DNA from: Paenibacillus agilis
GTDB taxonomy: Bacteria; Bacillota; Bacilli; Paenibacillales; Paenibacillaceae
Reading direction: 5' to 3'
Assembly: GCF_007786455.1 (NCBI RefSeq)
Contig: NZ_VNJK01000002.1
Location: 496,001 to 560,000 of the forward strand
DNA: 64,000 bases
Shown: positions 35,741-44,477 of the stretch, piece after piece
How the letters are laid out: each line of letters opens with the position of its first letter
Position numbering within the stretch: position 1 is the stretch's first letter
Position numbers and translations under genes: made by a program
Notes under the pieces: generated by a model
What the model was told of the DNA's origin: nothing
What the model saw: the letters and a program-made list of their open reading frames with translations, nothing else
The model's database searches: none

Positions 35741-36704
35741 TCTTAAAAGTGCAAGAAAGTTTGCTATTCGCGTGTGTGTTACCGCTGGTGCGAGCAAAGC
35801 AGTAGCCGTCTCTCTTGCTGAGGCAACTATCGCTGCGGAATGTTCCGGTAGGAGTTCGGTTGGATTTGCTCATCTTCCCGACTATCTGGAAGGATTTTTG
35901 TGTGGCCGCATTGCTGGCACAGTAGAACCTTCGCTCTGCTTTCCAGCCCCTGCTCTTATTCAAGTCGATGCTAAAGGAGGGATCGCTCAACTTGGCTTTG
36001 ATCATGCATTCGAAGAATTGCTAACACGGGTAAGCACTTATGGTGTAACCGTATTTTCGTTACAAAACAGCTATACGGCTGGAGAGCTGGGCTATTACGT
36101 AAGGCGGCTTGCCCGTAAAGGTTTGGTAGCGCTGGCTGCTACCAACGGATCTGCTTTAATGACTGCCGGACAGAGTAGCCAAGCTGTTTATGGCACTAAC
36201 CCGTTTGCATTCGCCGCGCCTGTCGACAACAGGGCACCCTTAGTTATAGACCAAGCATCTAGTGCTACGGCCTTTGTAAATATTCGGCAGGCGGCAGAAC
36301 AAGGGGAAGATATCCCCGAAGGCTGGGCCATCGATGAAAAGGGACACAACACAACGGATTCGCGTGAAGCGATCAAGGGAGCTTTACTTGCATTTGGGGG
36401 TTCTCGTGGTGCTAATATCGCACTCATGGTTGAAATACTCGCGGCGGGCACGACAGGTGCAAACTGGTCACTCGATGCCCCGTCCTTTGAGGATGGGAGT
36501 CATTCACCTGGTGTAGGCCTGTTCATTGTGGCCCTAAATCCCGAACTACTCGCTCCCGATTTTTCCGCTCGAATGGCATCACAGATCGAACGACTGTCCT
36601 CCAAAGGTATTCATATCCCCGGAGACAGCTGTACTGAGGATAAAATGGAAATCGACATTCCGTCTTCACTTGTTGCCACCCTTGAAAAGTATTGTTTACA
36701 TTAA
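35730..36704 (+). CDS. Ldh family (malate/L-lactate/ureidoglycolate-type) oxidoreductase
   Basis: 324 residues of the type 2 malate/L-lactate dehydrogenase family, which is unrelated to classical LDH and binds NAD(P) in its own fold. Typical blocks: GFAHLPDYLEG, AATNGSALMTAGQSSQAVYGTNPFAFAAP, GALLAFGGSRG, and SHSPGVGLFIVALNPE. The substrate may be malate, lactate, ureidoglycolate or a cyclic imine. It is transcribed opposite to the neighbouring rlmH and lies between rlmH-type repeats 3 and 2, so it may be cassette cargo. Confidence 0.88.
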   Translation: MRYDLKSARKFAIRVCVTAGASKAVAVSLAEATIAAECSGRSSVGFAHLPDYLEGFLCGRIAGTVEPSLCFPAPALIQVDAKGGIAQLGFDHAFEELLTRVSTYGVTVFSLQNSYTAGELGYYVRRLARKGLVALAATNGSALMTAGQSSQAVYGTNPFAFAAPVDNRAPLVIDQASSATAFVNIRQAAEQGEDIPEGWAIDEKGHNTTDSREAIKGALLAFGGSRGANIALMVEILAAGTTGANWSLDAPSFEDGSHSPGVGLFIVALNPELLAPDFSARMASQIERLSSKGIHIPGDSCTEDKMEIDIPSSLVATLEKYCLH

Positions 36705-36755
36705 AGAATATTTAATCTGTCATAACGGAGGGCTATCGGCGAAAAACACGTACGA

Positions 36756-36793
36756 GTGTACCGTGCGGCGGTATTGCCGCCTTTAAAGTACAC
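36756..36793 (+). terminator. hairpin after Ldh gene
   Basis: GGCGG/CCGCC with a 5-base loop is nested inside GTGTAC/GTACAC. Only a short T-run follows, so it is a weak terminator or another structured element. Confidence 0.45.
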
Positions 36794-36836
36794 CGGAGCC
36801 GGGCCTCTACATCCTTTTAGTCATAAATTTTTCGCG

Positions 36837-36857
36837 TTACTTATGGTAGGGTTCTCC
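36837..36857 (-). repeat. rlmH-terminus-like repeat, copy 2
   Basis: The minus strand reads GGAGAACCCTACCATAAGTAA, encoding G-E-P-Y-H-K-stop, the same seven-codon ending as RlmH (RGEPYHK) although the DNA differs at several bases. Confidence 0.7.
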
Positions 36858-36894
36858 GCGCTGTCTACAACGGCACGTTTTTTCGTCGATAACC

Positions 36895-37166
36895 ATGCAG
36901 GGCAAGGACTTCCACGGCAAAACCGCTAAGCCTTCACCAGCAAGCAGTTCTTCAAGCTGTTTGAGACAAGCGGCGTGGACGACGACCTTTTCATCGAGCG
37001 GCTGAGCAAGTTGAAAGCCCAACACGAGCAACTTTCGTGACGAAAGAGCGCGGCCGAGAGACAATTGGCGGACAACACGTCCGACCCCGTCCCCCTCCAG
37101 GTACCGCATCGTTTTTTAGCTCCAAAAAGCTTGCAGAAGCCCATTTGTGCCGAATTTTCCGTCTAG
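36895..37166 (+). pseudogene. decayed gene, probable C-terminus of a large serine recombinase
   Basis: Translation across one frameshift near 36930 and one in-frame TGA (37038-37040) gives MQGKDFHGKTAKA, then FTSKQFFKLFE, then a coiled-coil block (DDLFIERLSKLKAQHEQL, and after the stop RKSAAERQLADNTSDPVPLQ). The heptad-rich segment with the late E/D-P-V-P motif resembles the C-terminal coiled coil of large serine recombinases, the class that moves SCC elements. The segment has higher GC than its surroundings. The family call is an inference from pattern only. Confidence 0.45.
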
Positions 37167-37241
37167 CGTGACCCATCCCAAATCCATGCATACAAAACGC
37201 CTTTTCAAACCTACTGCGAAATTTTCCGAAAAAACTTGCCG

Positions 37242-37262
37242 TTACTTATGATACGGCTCCCC
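37242..37262 (-). repeat. rlmH 3' terminus, copy 1 (putative att site)
   Basis: The end of rlmH reads GGGGAGCCGTATCATAAGTAA on the minus strand. It corresponds to the SCC integration site in staphylococci (GAAGC-TATCATAA-TGA type). Confidence 0.75.
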
Positions 37263-37721
37263 ACGATTGATCTTCACCGCACGGTAAATCTGCTCCACCA
37301 GCACCAAACGCATCAACTGATGCGGCAACGTCATCCGACCGAACGACAGCTTTGTCTGAGCACGTCGTAGAACCGCATCCGAAAGACCATTCGAACCTCC
37401 AATAATAAACACAACATGGCTCGTCCCATACGTACCAAGCTTATCAATATGAGCTGCTAGATCCTCACTAGACCACAGCTGTCCATTTATCGCTAACGCC
37501 ACAACATGAGCATCAGGCTTCACTTGTGCTAAAATACGCTCACCTTCGCGATCTTTTACCTGTTCAACTTCGGCATCGCTCATCTTCTCAGGCGCCTGTT
37601 CGTCCGACAGCTCCGTCACTTGAAACTTCACATAAGGTGCCAATCGTTTGCTATACTCCGCAATCCCTTGTACCAAGTATTTTTCTTTTAATTTCCCTAC
37701 ACTAATCAACTGAATAAACAT
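37242..37721 (-). CDS. rlmH: 23S rRNA (pseudouridine1915-N3)-methyltransferase RlmH
   Basis: 159 residues of the SPOUT methyltransferase class. It methylates pseudouridine 1915 in helix 69 of 23S rRNA using SAM. Diagnostic blocks: [15 protein letters not shown] at the start, FIIGGSNGL (knot and SAM loop), [17 protein letters not shown] and RGEPYHK at the end. Length is exactly that of the family. This is the same gene as staphylococcal orfX, the SCC target, and it marks the left limit of the conserved core here. Confidence 0.97.
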   Translation of the reverse strand: MFIQLISVGKLKEKYLVQGIAEYSKRLAPYVKFQVTELSDEQAPEKMSDAEVEQVKDREGERILAQVKPDAHVVALAINGQLWSSEDLAAHIDKLGTYGTSHVVFIIGGSNGLSDAVLRRAQTKLSFGRMTLPHQLMRLVLVEQIYRAVKINRGEPYHK

Positions 37722-37801
37722 CTATAATAACTCCATTCTTTTGCTCTAATCTGTTATGCTACACTGCTTGCCACCACTAGTGTACCCGATGCATTCTCAT
37801 A

Positions 37802-37828
37802 ATAAAAGAGAGGACCTAAGCCCTCTCT
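37802..37828 (-). terminator. intrinsic terminator after malY-like gene
   Basis: AGAGAGG/CCTCTCT stem with an 8-base loop, followed by TTTTATT on the minus strand. Confidence 0.85.
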
Positions 37829-37855
37829 TCCCTTGTAAAATATATAGAAAGTAGC

Positions 37856-39025
37856 TTAACGACGCTCGCGAATAGCCTTCTCCATACGCTCCAATGCCTC
37901 TTGAATGACAGAACGAGGCGAAGCCATATTCAAGCGCATAAAGCCCGCTCCATTTTCCCCAAACGAAATACCTTGGTTTAGCCATACCTTCGCCTTCAAC
38001 TGCAAGAAGTCCTTCAGTTCGTCAGGAGACAAGCCTAGCTCGCGGAAATCAAGCCATTTCAAATACGTACCTTCCTGCTCGAACACTTTCACCTCAGGAA
38101 TGCGTGCCGTAATAAACTCCTCAATAAGCTTATTATTGCCCTGAATATACTCCATCATCGCTTCGAACCATGCTTCGCCTTCTGTATAAGCAGCAATCGT
38201 TGCCTCAATTGGCATCACATCCAGATCATTCATGCCCAATGCTTGTACCGTTCTGCGGAATGCGTTACGCAGCTTCGCGTTCGATATCATAATATTCGCT
38301 GCCTTAAAGCCAGCAATATTAAACGACTTACCCGCAGAAGTAGCTGTAATCGTAATATCCGCAACTTCTGGTGACAAGGACGCAATCGGCGTATACGTAT
38401 GCCCAGGGAACACAATGTCATGATGAATATCGTCCGAGAAAATAAGCACGTCATTCGCAAGGCAAATACCTGCAATCCGCTGCAATTCCTCACGTGACCA
38501 TACACGACCACCTGGATTATGTGGATTGCAGAGGAAGAACATTTTCACAGCAGGGTCTTTCGCCTTCTGCTCAAAGTCATAGAAGTCGATTTCATAATGT
38601 CCATTTTGCAGCACGAGCGGACTTGTCACGACTGTACCGCCATTGGAAGCAATCATACTTGCAAACGGCGGATATAACGGCGGCAAAATAATCGCTTTTT
38701 CGCCTGGCTTCACCCAAGTTCGCATCGTAACAGCCATCGCAGGTACAACTCCTGGAATCGTCACAATCCAATCCTTCTTAATCTGCCAGTGATGGCGCTT
38801 GTTCATCCATCCGATCACTGCATCATAATAGCGGTCCGAACGCTCTGTATATCCATATATCGGCGTTTGAAGACGTTTCACAATCGCCTCTTGAATCGCA
38901 GGCGCAGCCTCAAAGTCCATATCTGCAACCCAGAGAGGAATACAGTCTTTATGTGCAGCTGATTGCGGGATTACTTTGGATGCATCTGTATGAACACGGT
39001 CTATTATTCGGTCAAATTCGTACAT
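37856..39025 (-). CDS. MalY/PatB family PLP-dependent C-S lyase
   Basis: 389 residues, fold-type I aminotransferase family. PLWVADMDF at the start, the NPHNPGGRVW substrate loop, the SDDIHHDIVF pocket and the PLP lysine in TSAGKSFNIAG are typical of PatB/MalY cystathionine beta-lyase-like enzymes that release thiols from cysteine conjugates. GAGGTGG precedes the ATG. It stands between rlmH and the CxxH/CxxC gene, all on the minus strand. Confidence 0.92.
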   Translation of the reverse strand: MYEFDRIIDRVHTDASKVIPQSAAHKDCIPLWVADMDFEAAPAIQEAIVKRLQTPIYGYTERSDRYYDAVIGWMNKRHHWQIKKDWIVTIPGVVPAMAVTMRTWVKPGEKAIILPPLYPPFASMIASNGGTVVTSPLVLQNGHYEIDFYDFEQKAKDPAVKMFFLCNPHNPGGRVWSREELQRIAGICLANDVLIFSDDIHHDIVFPGHTYTPIASLSPEVADITITATSAGKSFNIAGFKAANIMISNAKLRNAFRRTVQALGMNDLDVMPIEATIAAYTEGEAWFEAMMEYIQGNNKLIEEFITARIPEVKVFEQEGTYLKWLDFRELGLSPDELKDFLQLKAKVWLNQGISFGENGAGFMRLNMASPRSVIQEALERMEKAIRERR

Positions 39026-39191
39026 GAAGTCGCCACCTCGTTCTAAATCTATGTAAATGAATTGAACTTATTTTACCAAAGTATAACATGCTATATAGGA
39101 GTCGCGTTAAAAAAGTATCAACAGCACTTTCAATAAAAAATAACCAAGCGGCTCTAGGACAAATATCACCTATTCACAGCTCACAGCTGGA

Positions 39192-39388
39192 TTATCCCCA
39201 TCTTACGCGCTCTAATTCTGCCAGACTACCTTTTAAAATTTGCTTGTCCACATGTGGATAACCTTTATCATCTCACCCGTATCTGTAGTTATCCCCATCC
39301 TTCCCCCATAACAAGCAAAAAACAAGGGTATCCACAGGCTTTCACCCGCTTACCCTTGTTTGTTCTTCGTGCGCTGCAGTTATACACA
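39192..39388. promoter_or_regulatory. cluster of DnaA boxes
   Basis: Six 9-mers lie within 200 bases. One is perfect (TTATCCACA, minus strand, 39253-39261) and five have one mismatch: TTATCCCCA at 39192 and 39289, TTGTCCACA at 39244, GTATCCACA at 39328, TTATACACA at 39380. The boxes at 39244 and 39253 abut as a palindrome. A weaker CTATTCACA lies at 39170. The gap 39026-39479 holds no gene apart from this cluster and a terminator. Confidence 0.65.
39315..39360 (-). terminator. intrinsic terminator after CxxH/CxxC gene
   Basis: A 10-bp stem (AACAAGGGTA with TACCCTTGTT) is followed by TTTTTTG on the minus strand. One of the DnaA-like boxes lies in the loop. Confidence 0.8.
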
Positions 39389-39479
39389 TCTCATACAGTG
39401 GGCATCTTCATCTTACTTCTGACACAATCACCTTAAAAAGCAATCTCGATGCCCGCAACTATGCAACTAACTTCCTTCG

Positions 39480-39650
39480 TTATACGACCAGGAACTGTGC
39501 CTCTTGCTCACAATTCATACAACAACGAATTGGGCGCTCCCAATCACTGAATTGCTGCTCATCCAAGTCTACAATATCTGGTGCATCTTCAAATTCATCA
39601 ACGAACTTATCGATTGCTAGTTCTACATGCTCTTTGCATACTACGTACAT
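39480..39650 (-). CDS. CxxH/CxxC small protein (YyzF/BA_5709 type)
   Basis: 56 residues. It starts MYVVCKEHVELAID and contains CKEH and, near the end, RCCMNCEQEAQFLVV, giving a CxxH...CxxC probable zinc site. This short family is found next to rlmH and the htrA-type protease in many Bacillales. AGAGGG precedes the ATG. Function unknown. Confidence 0.88.
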   Translation of the reverse strand: MYVVCKEHVELAIDKFVDEFEDAPDIVDLDEQQFSDWERPIRCCMNCEQEAQFLVV

Positions 39651-39807
39651 GAAGTTCCCTCTTTCTTGCCTAACCAGCTGTTTGTCTTATCTCTAATGTA
39701 CTCCAAGCTCTGTTTCGTTTCAAGCCACAATCCAAATACAATTCGAAACACACCTAAACTTAGATACCATAACACCTAGCAGCTGACAAATATACAAGCC
39801 AATCCGC

Positions 39808-41070
39808 CTAGGAATTAGGACGATCCCCTAACGTGACGGTGACCTTCATTTGCTTGCCATCCCGGTAATACGTAATCTCCATCTCGTCTCCAACCTGCTT
39901 CTGCTCATACAAATATCTTCTTAGCTCGAGCGTTGTAGCAATGTCCTGCTTGTCGAACTTTACAATGACATCATTCAGTTTAAATCCTGCCTCTAGAGCC
40001 GGCCCAGAGGCCTCGAGAACAATAACACCTGATGTAACAGACTTCGGCAGCTTCAAGTCACTTCGCTGTTCATCTGTAATTGGGGCATACTCATTTTCCA
40101 AATCAACGGTGTACACGCCTAGATAAGGGCGAACTACCGAGCCCTTTTCCATCAGCTGATCGACCACTTTCTCCACCTCATGCATCGGAATCGCAAAGCC
40201 GAGTCCCTCCGCTCCCGTAGAAGCTATCTTCATCGTATTAATGCCAATGACACGCCCGCGCAGATCAATTAGTGCACCACCGCTATTACCCTCATTAATA
40301 GCCGCATCTGTCTGGATAACAGCTTGTTCCCAATCGAATACTCCATCTCCATTTAAGGAAATAGGAATCATTCGATTCGTGTAGCTAATAATGCCTGATG
40401 TAAGCGAACCGCCAAGCCCGAACGGATTGCCGATGGCTATAACCGTTTCACCGCGACGCAAGCTGCGCGAATCGCCAAATTCTGCAACCTGATTTACGCC
40501 AGCACCATCGATCTTGAGCACAGCCAAGTCCGATATTTTATCTTTACCCACAACCTCCGCATGCTTGCGCTGTCCATTGGATAATACAATTTCCAGTTGA
40601 TCAGCCCCGCTCACTACATGCTCATTTGTAAGAATATATGCGCTGTTATCTTTTTTCTCAAAAATAATTCCCGATCCCAAGCTAACATCATCGAGTCCTT
40701 GCTTGCTTTCCTCTTGCTCAGCCGCCTTCTGCTTGTTTAAGATGCTGACGATTGTCGGACTAGCCTTATCTGCCGCCTGCACAAGCAAATCATCGTAAGC
40801 ATTCGCAATCGTATCTATAGATGGTTCAGCTGCAGCTACTACAGCTGTTGGAGCTTGCGCATGGATGAGCCATGAATACACCAAAATAACAAAGGCCGCA
40901 CTCGTTAGTGAGCTAACAATCGCAACCTGCAGCGTCGACAAACTGATGCGCCGATGAGATCGAGCTGCGCGTTTCCAGTTCCATGTTTCCGAACGCTGAT
41001 TGCGACTATTTTCGAACTTGCTCCTGCGCGACACCTTTGACGAATAGAAATCATCATCGAACAAACCCAT
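39808..41070 (-). CDS. HtrA-like membrane-anchored serine protease with PDZ domain
   Basis: About 420 residues. A basic cytoplasmic N-terminus (1-50) is followed by one membrane helix (LQVAIVSSLTSAAFVILVYSW), a trypsin-like domain and a C-terminal PDZ domain. The triad is H in ILTNEHVVSG, D in SDLAVLKID and S in NEGNSGGALID. It should degrade misfolded proteins at the outer membrane face, as YycK/HtrC does downstream of the Wal genes in Bacillus. The ATG at 41070 (MGLFDDDF) is favoured; an in-frame start exists at 41094. Confidence 0.93.
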   Translation of the reverse strand: MGLFDDDFYSSKVSRRSKFENSRNQRSETWNWKRAARSHRRISLSTLQVAIVSSLTSAAFVILVYSWLIHAQAPTAVVAAAEPSIDTIANAYDDLLVQAADKASPTIVSILNKQKAAEQEESKQGLDDVSLGSGIIFEKKDNSAYILTNEHVVSGADQLEIVLSNGQRKHAEVVGKDKISDLAVLKIDGAGVNQVAEFGDSRSLRRGETVIAIGNPFGLGGSLTSGIISYTNRMIPISLNGDGVFDWEQAVIQTDAAINEGNSGGALIDLRGRVIGINTMKIASTGAEGLGFAIPMHEVEKVVDQLMEKGSVVRPYLGVYTVDLENEYAPITDEQRSDLKLPKSVTSGVIVLEASGPALEAGFKLNDVIVKFDKQDIATTLELRRYLYEQKQVGDEMEITYYRDGKQMKVTVTLGDRPNS

Positions 41071-41327
41071 CCGCTCCAACTCCCCTGTAACCATGATTAC
41101 GAACTGCTTATATGGTCAATACTATATTTAATGCAGTTGCTTCTACTATCATGCTATGAACAATCATAGATTTTAATTCTCTTACATAACATTTATATAA
41201 ATAGAATTGCTAGACAGCACGGAGAGCTTCATCTCGACGTAGCCAAGTTCTATGAATACGGTTTATTCCGTACTGACTAACCCAGGTAATGCCTATATCA
41301 AATTTATATTAATAGGAGGTTGTAAAC

Positions 41328-41579
41328 ATGTCATTCCGAACTTATTCTGATTATCGTGATCAGCGCCATTTTAACTCAAATGCCGATGCACAATCATCCA
41401 TGTGGTCCAATATTGATCTTATCGCCCAAATCGCTGATTTGAAGCAAGATAATTACCGTCTAACCCTCGCCCTCTCTACTCTAATGGAACTACTCGTTGA
41501 AAAAGGAATTGTAGAACAAGACGATATTTCACGCAAAGCACTGGAGCTCGATCAATTTCTTGAACTTACAGACGAATGA
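41328..41579 (+). CDS. small conserved-looking protein of unknown function
   Basis: 83 residues, acidic, helical. The centre SNIDLIAQIADLKQDNYRLTLALSTLMELLVEKGI looks like an amphipathic or coiled helix. AGGAGG sits about eight bases before the ATG. It is transcribed against the wal operon and its end overlaps the end of walJ by 14 bases. No family recognised. Confidence 0.7.
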   Translation: MSFRTYSDYRDQRHFNSNADAQSSMWSNIDLIAQIADLKQDNYRLTLALSTLMELLVEKGIVEQDDISRKALELDQFLELTDE

Positions 41580-42387
41580 TGGACTTCTCACGCACTTGAT
41601 CCCATGCCGTAGCCCGATCATAGTACGTATCCAGCACTTGAAGCTCTGACTCCTTATAAAAATGACCGTTACTCTCCATTACATCTTGTACGGTCATGCG
41701 GGCGATATCTTTCTGGTTGTGCTCACGACTCAAATGGGCAAGGTATACTCTACGTGTATTACCTGTCACCACTTCACTCATCGCCTCGCCTGCCGCTTCA
41801 TTGGACAAGTGACCCTTGTCGCCAAGAATACGCTGCTTAATGTTCCATGGATAGCGGCCCATGCGCAGCATCTGAATATCATGGTTCGACTCCAGCACGA
41901 GTACATCTGCATCTGAGATCGCATCGCGAACCTTATCTGACATATAACCGAGATCGGTCGCTACGCTCAGCTTTGTCTCACCTTCGTAGAAATTGTAAGC
42001 TACCGGCTCGGCTGCATCATGGGAAATACCGAACGATTCGACACGAAGATCACCAAAGTCCTTAGCTTCGCCTGTATCCATCACAATTCGCTTCTCATCT
42101 GCCAACTTACCGACATGCTTCTGCAGCGCTTCCCACGTCTTCTCATTCGCGTACACAGGCACATCGTGCTTGCGAGCAAATGCACCCAAACCTTTAATAT
42201 GATCAGAATGCTCATGTGTAACGAGAATACCGTCAATACTTGAACCAGACAAGCCCTGCTCATGCAGAAGCTCATCTGTTCTCTTGCAGCTCAAACCGAC
42301 ATCGATCATGAGCGTCGCATCGTCTGTCTTCACGACTGTACAATTGCCTGTAGAGCCGCTCGACAACACCGTAAATCGTAAGCTCAT
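41566..42387 (-). CDS. walJ: MBL-fold metallohydrolase WalJ/YycJ
   Basis: 273 residues with the metallo-beta-lactamase motif VTHEHSDHIKG, a GNCTVV lead-in and VYLAHLSREHNQ near the end. WalJ is encoded with walRKHI and is thought to act as a 5'-3' nuclease or in coordinating division with replication. It overlaps the walI stop by four bases, so the operon is tight. Confidence 0.93.
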   Translation of the reverse strand: MSLRFTVLSSGSTGNCTVVKTDDATLMIDVGLSCKRTDELLHEQGLSGSSIDGILVTHEHSDHIKGLGAFARKHDVPVYANEKTWEALQKHVGKLADEKRIVMDTGEAKDFGDLRVESFGISHDAAEPVAYNFYEGETKLSVATDLGYMSDKVRDAISDADVLVLESNHDIQMLRMGRYPWNIKQRILGDKGHLSNEAAGEAMSEVVTGNTRRVYLAHLSREHNQKDIARMTVQDVMESNGHFYKESELQVLDTYYDRATAWDQVREKSIIRL

Positions 42388-43130
42388 GCTTCTTTCTCCT
42401 TCTTATCCACCTGATAATGCTCAACAGCCGCATTATTGGCACTCACATAATATATATCATTTCCATTCTCTAACACTACGCGCCAGACAGGTGCAGCTAC
42501 TTGAATATCAGTATCAAACTGCTGACCATGATAGCCTAATTTAATGCTCTTAATAACGGAGTTTTCAGGCAAATGATCTTCTATCAGCTTGCCTAATGCC
42601 TTGGAAGCAGGAAGAACCGTCTGAGCTGGCGCTTCATCCGATTCTACCAACTCCATATATTGCTGACGATAGCTTGTAATTTTCTGATTATCATAAAATA
42701 GATCCAAGCGTACATCGAATATTGGAAATCCTGTCGGCATCATCTGATGCAGCACGAACATATTGTCTCGATAGGAATCATCGTACCAATACTCTTCAAT
42801 ATGCGGTACCTCATCTTTAAGCGCGGCTATCGTTTCCTGATGAGAGAAAATCACCTTACTATGTTCCTTGTACTTAAGAGGCTTATGCTGATCCTGCTTC
42901 ACCGTATAACGATACGTAATCTCTCGCAATGAAGGAGTTTCAGAAGGAATTGGTCCTTTAATCTGAATCTGCTTCTCCTCCATCGTGCGGATCGTTTCCG
43001 CTGATAGAGACCTCCAGTCCTTATCAGAATGCATTCGCTCGCTTATATCATGCCAGAGCTGATAACCGAGCACGATATTTAAAGCAAGAAAGGCATAAAT
43101 TAATATGCTCTTCGCTCGACCCCAATCCAT
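42384..43130 (-). CDS. walI: WalI (YycI) regulator of WalK
   Basis: About 248 residues: an N-terminal membrane helix (SILIYAFLALNIVLGYQLW) and an extracellular YycI domain. It binds WalH and restrains WalK. The ATG at 43130 follows GGAGGAG by six bases; the ATG at 43148 lies upstream of this site. Confidence 0.92.
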   Translation of the reverse strand: MDWGRAKSILIYAFLALNIVLGYQLWHDISERMHSDKDWRSLSAETIRTMEEKQIQIKGPIPSETPSLREITYRYTVKQDQHKPLKYKEHSKVIFSHQETIAALKDEVPHIEEYWYDDSYRDNMFVLHQMMPTGFPIFDVRLDLFYDNQKITSYRQQYMELVESDEAPAQTVLPASKALGKLIEDHLPENSVIKSIKLGYHGQQFDTDIQVAAPVWRVVLENGNDIYYVSANNAAVEHYQVDKKEKEA

Positions 43131-43159
43131 AACTACTCCTCCTTTCATTCCGAGCTAAT

Positions 43160-44476
43160 TTATATGACCCAGTCCGTTGATCCATCCCGATACGTCACTT
43201 GCCAAGCAGGTGTCAGCTTCATTCCCTCATCCAACAGAACTGGCTTGTACACAGGTTGTACATCTGTAATTTCTGAATAGCGCTCCATCTGCTTTAACTT
43301 GTTTAACAATGTTTCTCCAGCTGGAAGATTGCGCAGTTCTCTTTGTATCGCATGTCCGCCTAACTTAATTAGTGAACGATCATATGTCGTGACCATACCA
43401 TTTTGCAAAGTGACTTGCACATAACCGAACTTAAGCGCCGAATTCATCATAATCGGATAAGAACCCCAATATTGTTGGAATCGTACTCGACTATGCTGAC
43501 CATTTTGAATCATGGAGCTAGATGGATCGTTGGCTGTTCCATCCTCAATTAAAGACAAACGATATTTGCCATTCCATCCTCCATGCTGATTGGTAAAGGA
43601 TATTGCTTTTAGGGCATCTGTTGAGGCCTCGCTCCTACCTTCTGCCGGTGCACTAGGATCAGAATAAGTTACCCAATGATGCTCCGGATTGACCTGTAAC
43701 CCTCGCTTACTGTCCGTGTAAATGACTGATCCGTTGGCTTCCGTAATAATCTTCGTTAATGTTGGATCAAAGAACAGGCTATTTTGCATCTCTTCAGGCG
43801 TAAATACTTCATAAGGCAGAACAAGCTGCACCATCTCATACGGCTCAACAGGGATATAAAATGCATCATCTACACGCATATAAGCAGGTACGCCTCGTCC
43901 GAACTCAACTTGCTCCTTCACGTCATGTACGGTTAAGTCAGCTCGTGTAGATTCATAGACGCGGCCATTATTGTCCGTCACAAATAGTACCCGCACCTGA
44001 TTCAAATCCTCTACTGCATATATCCATATTTCACGAATATTCTCGTTCATGAATGCAGAATCATCATCATTAATAGGGATTACCTTTTCCAGCAGCTTCG
44101 CAGGGATTGCTGATTCGAATTGCAATTCAATTCCCTCATACTGGCGTCGAATCAACTTCCAATCTATTGTATCCGCAGACTTTAGCTGAAAAGCTTCAAA
44201 TGACCTGCCTTTCAAGCGATTAAGAACAATATTGTAAAACGGTACGTCCGGATACAGCATCGTATGCTTGTCATTTCCTAAATGAAGAATAATTTGGTTA
44301 GGATAAATTAAATTCTCTACCTTTTGCTCCTGCCCAAGAGGCTTTACCGGCATATATTCATTCTCCCGCTTCATAACTGCATTGAAGTTCGGCATGTTAT
44401 AGGTCAGGAAGAAGCTCTGCGTCAGGCTCGCCATAATAAGCACTGCCAGCAGGATCGATTTTGCTTGCTCCTTCAC
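43160..44476 (-). CDS. walH: WalH (YycH) regulator of WalK
   Basis: About 438 residues with an N-terminal helix (SILLAVLIMASLTQSFFLTYN) and a large extracellular YycH domain. Together with WalI it modulates WalK. The GTG at 44476 follows AAGGAAG; a TTG at 44497 would overlap the walK end. Twenty-nine bases separate it from walI. Confidence 0.92.
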   Translation of the reverse strand: MKEQAKSILLAVLIMASLTQSFFLTYNMPNFNAVMKRENEYMPVKPLGQEQKVENLIYPNQIILHLGNDKHTMLYPDVPFYNIVLNRLKGRSFEAFQLKSADTIDWKLIRRQYEGIELQFESAIPAKLLEKVIPINDDDSAFMNENIREIWIYAVEDLNQVRVLFVTDNNGRVYESTRADLTVHDVKEQVEFGRGVPAYMRVDDAFYIPVEPYEMVQLVLPYEVFTPEEMQNSLFFDPTLTKIITEANGSVIYTDSKRGLQVNPEHHWVTYSDPSAPAEGRSEASTDALKAISFTNQHGGWNGKYRLSLIEDGTANDPSSSMIQNGQHSRVRFQQYWGSYPIMMNSALKFGYVQVTLQNGMVTTYDRSLIKLGGHAIQRELRNLPAGETLLNKLKQMERYSEITDVQPVYKPVLLDEGMKLTPAWQVTYRDGSTDWVI

Positions 44477-44477
44477 C

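Noticed and set aside
36837-37109. 90-codon minus-strand frame ending in RGEPYHK
   Set aside because: Its body is antisense to the decayed plus-strand coding sequence and has no binding site; only its tail is meaningful, as a copy of the rlmH end.
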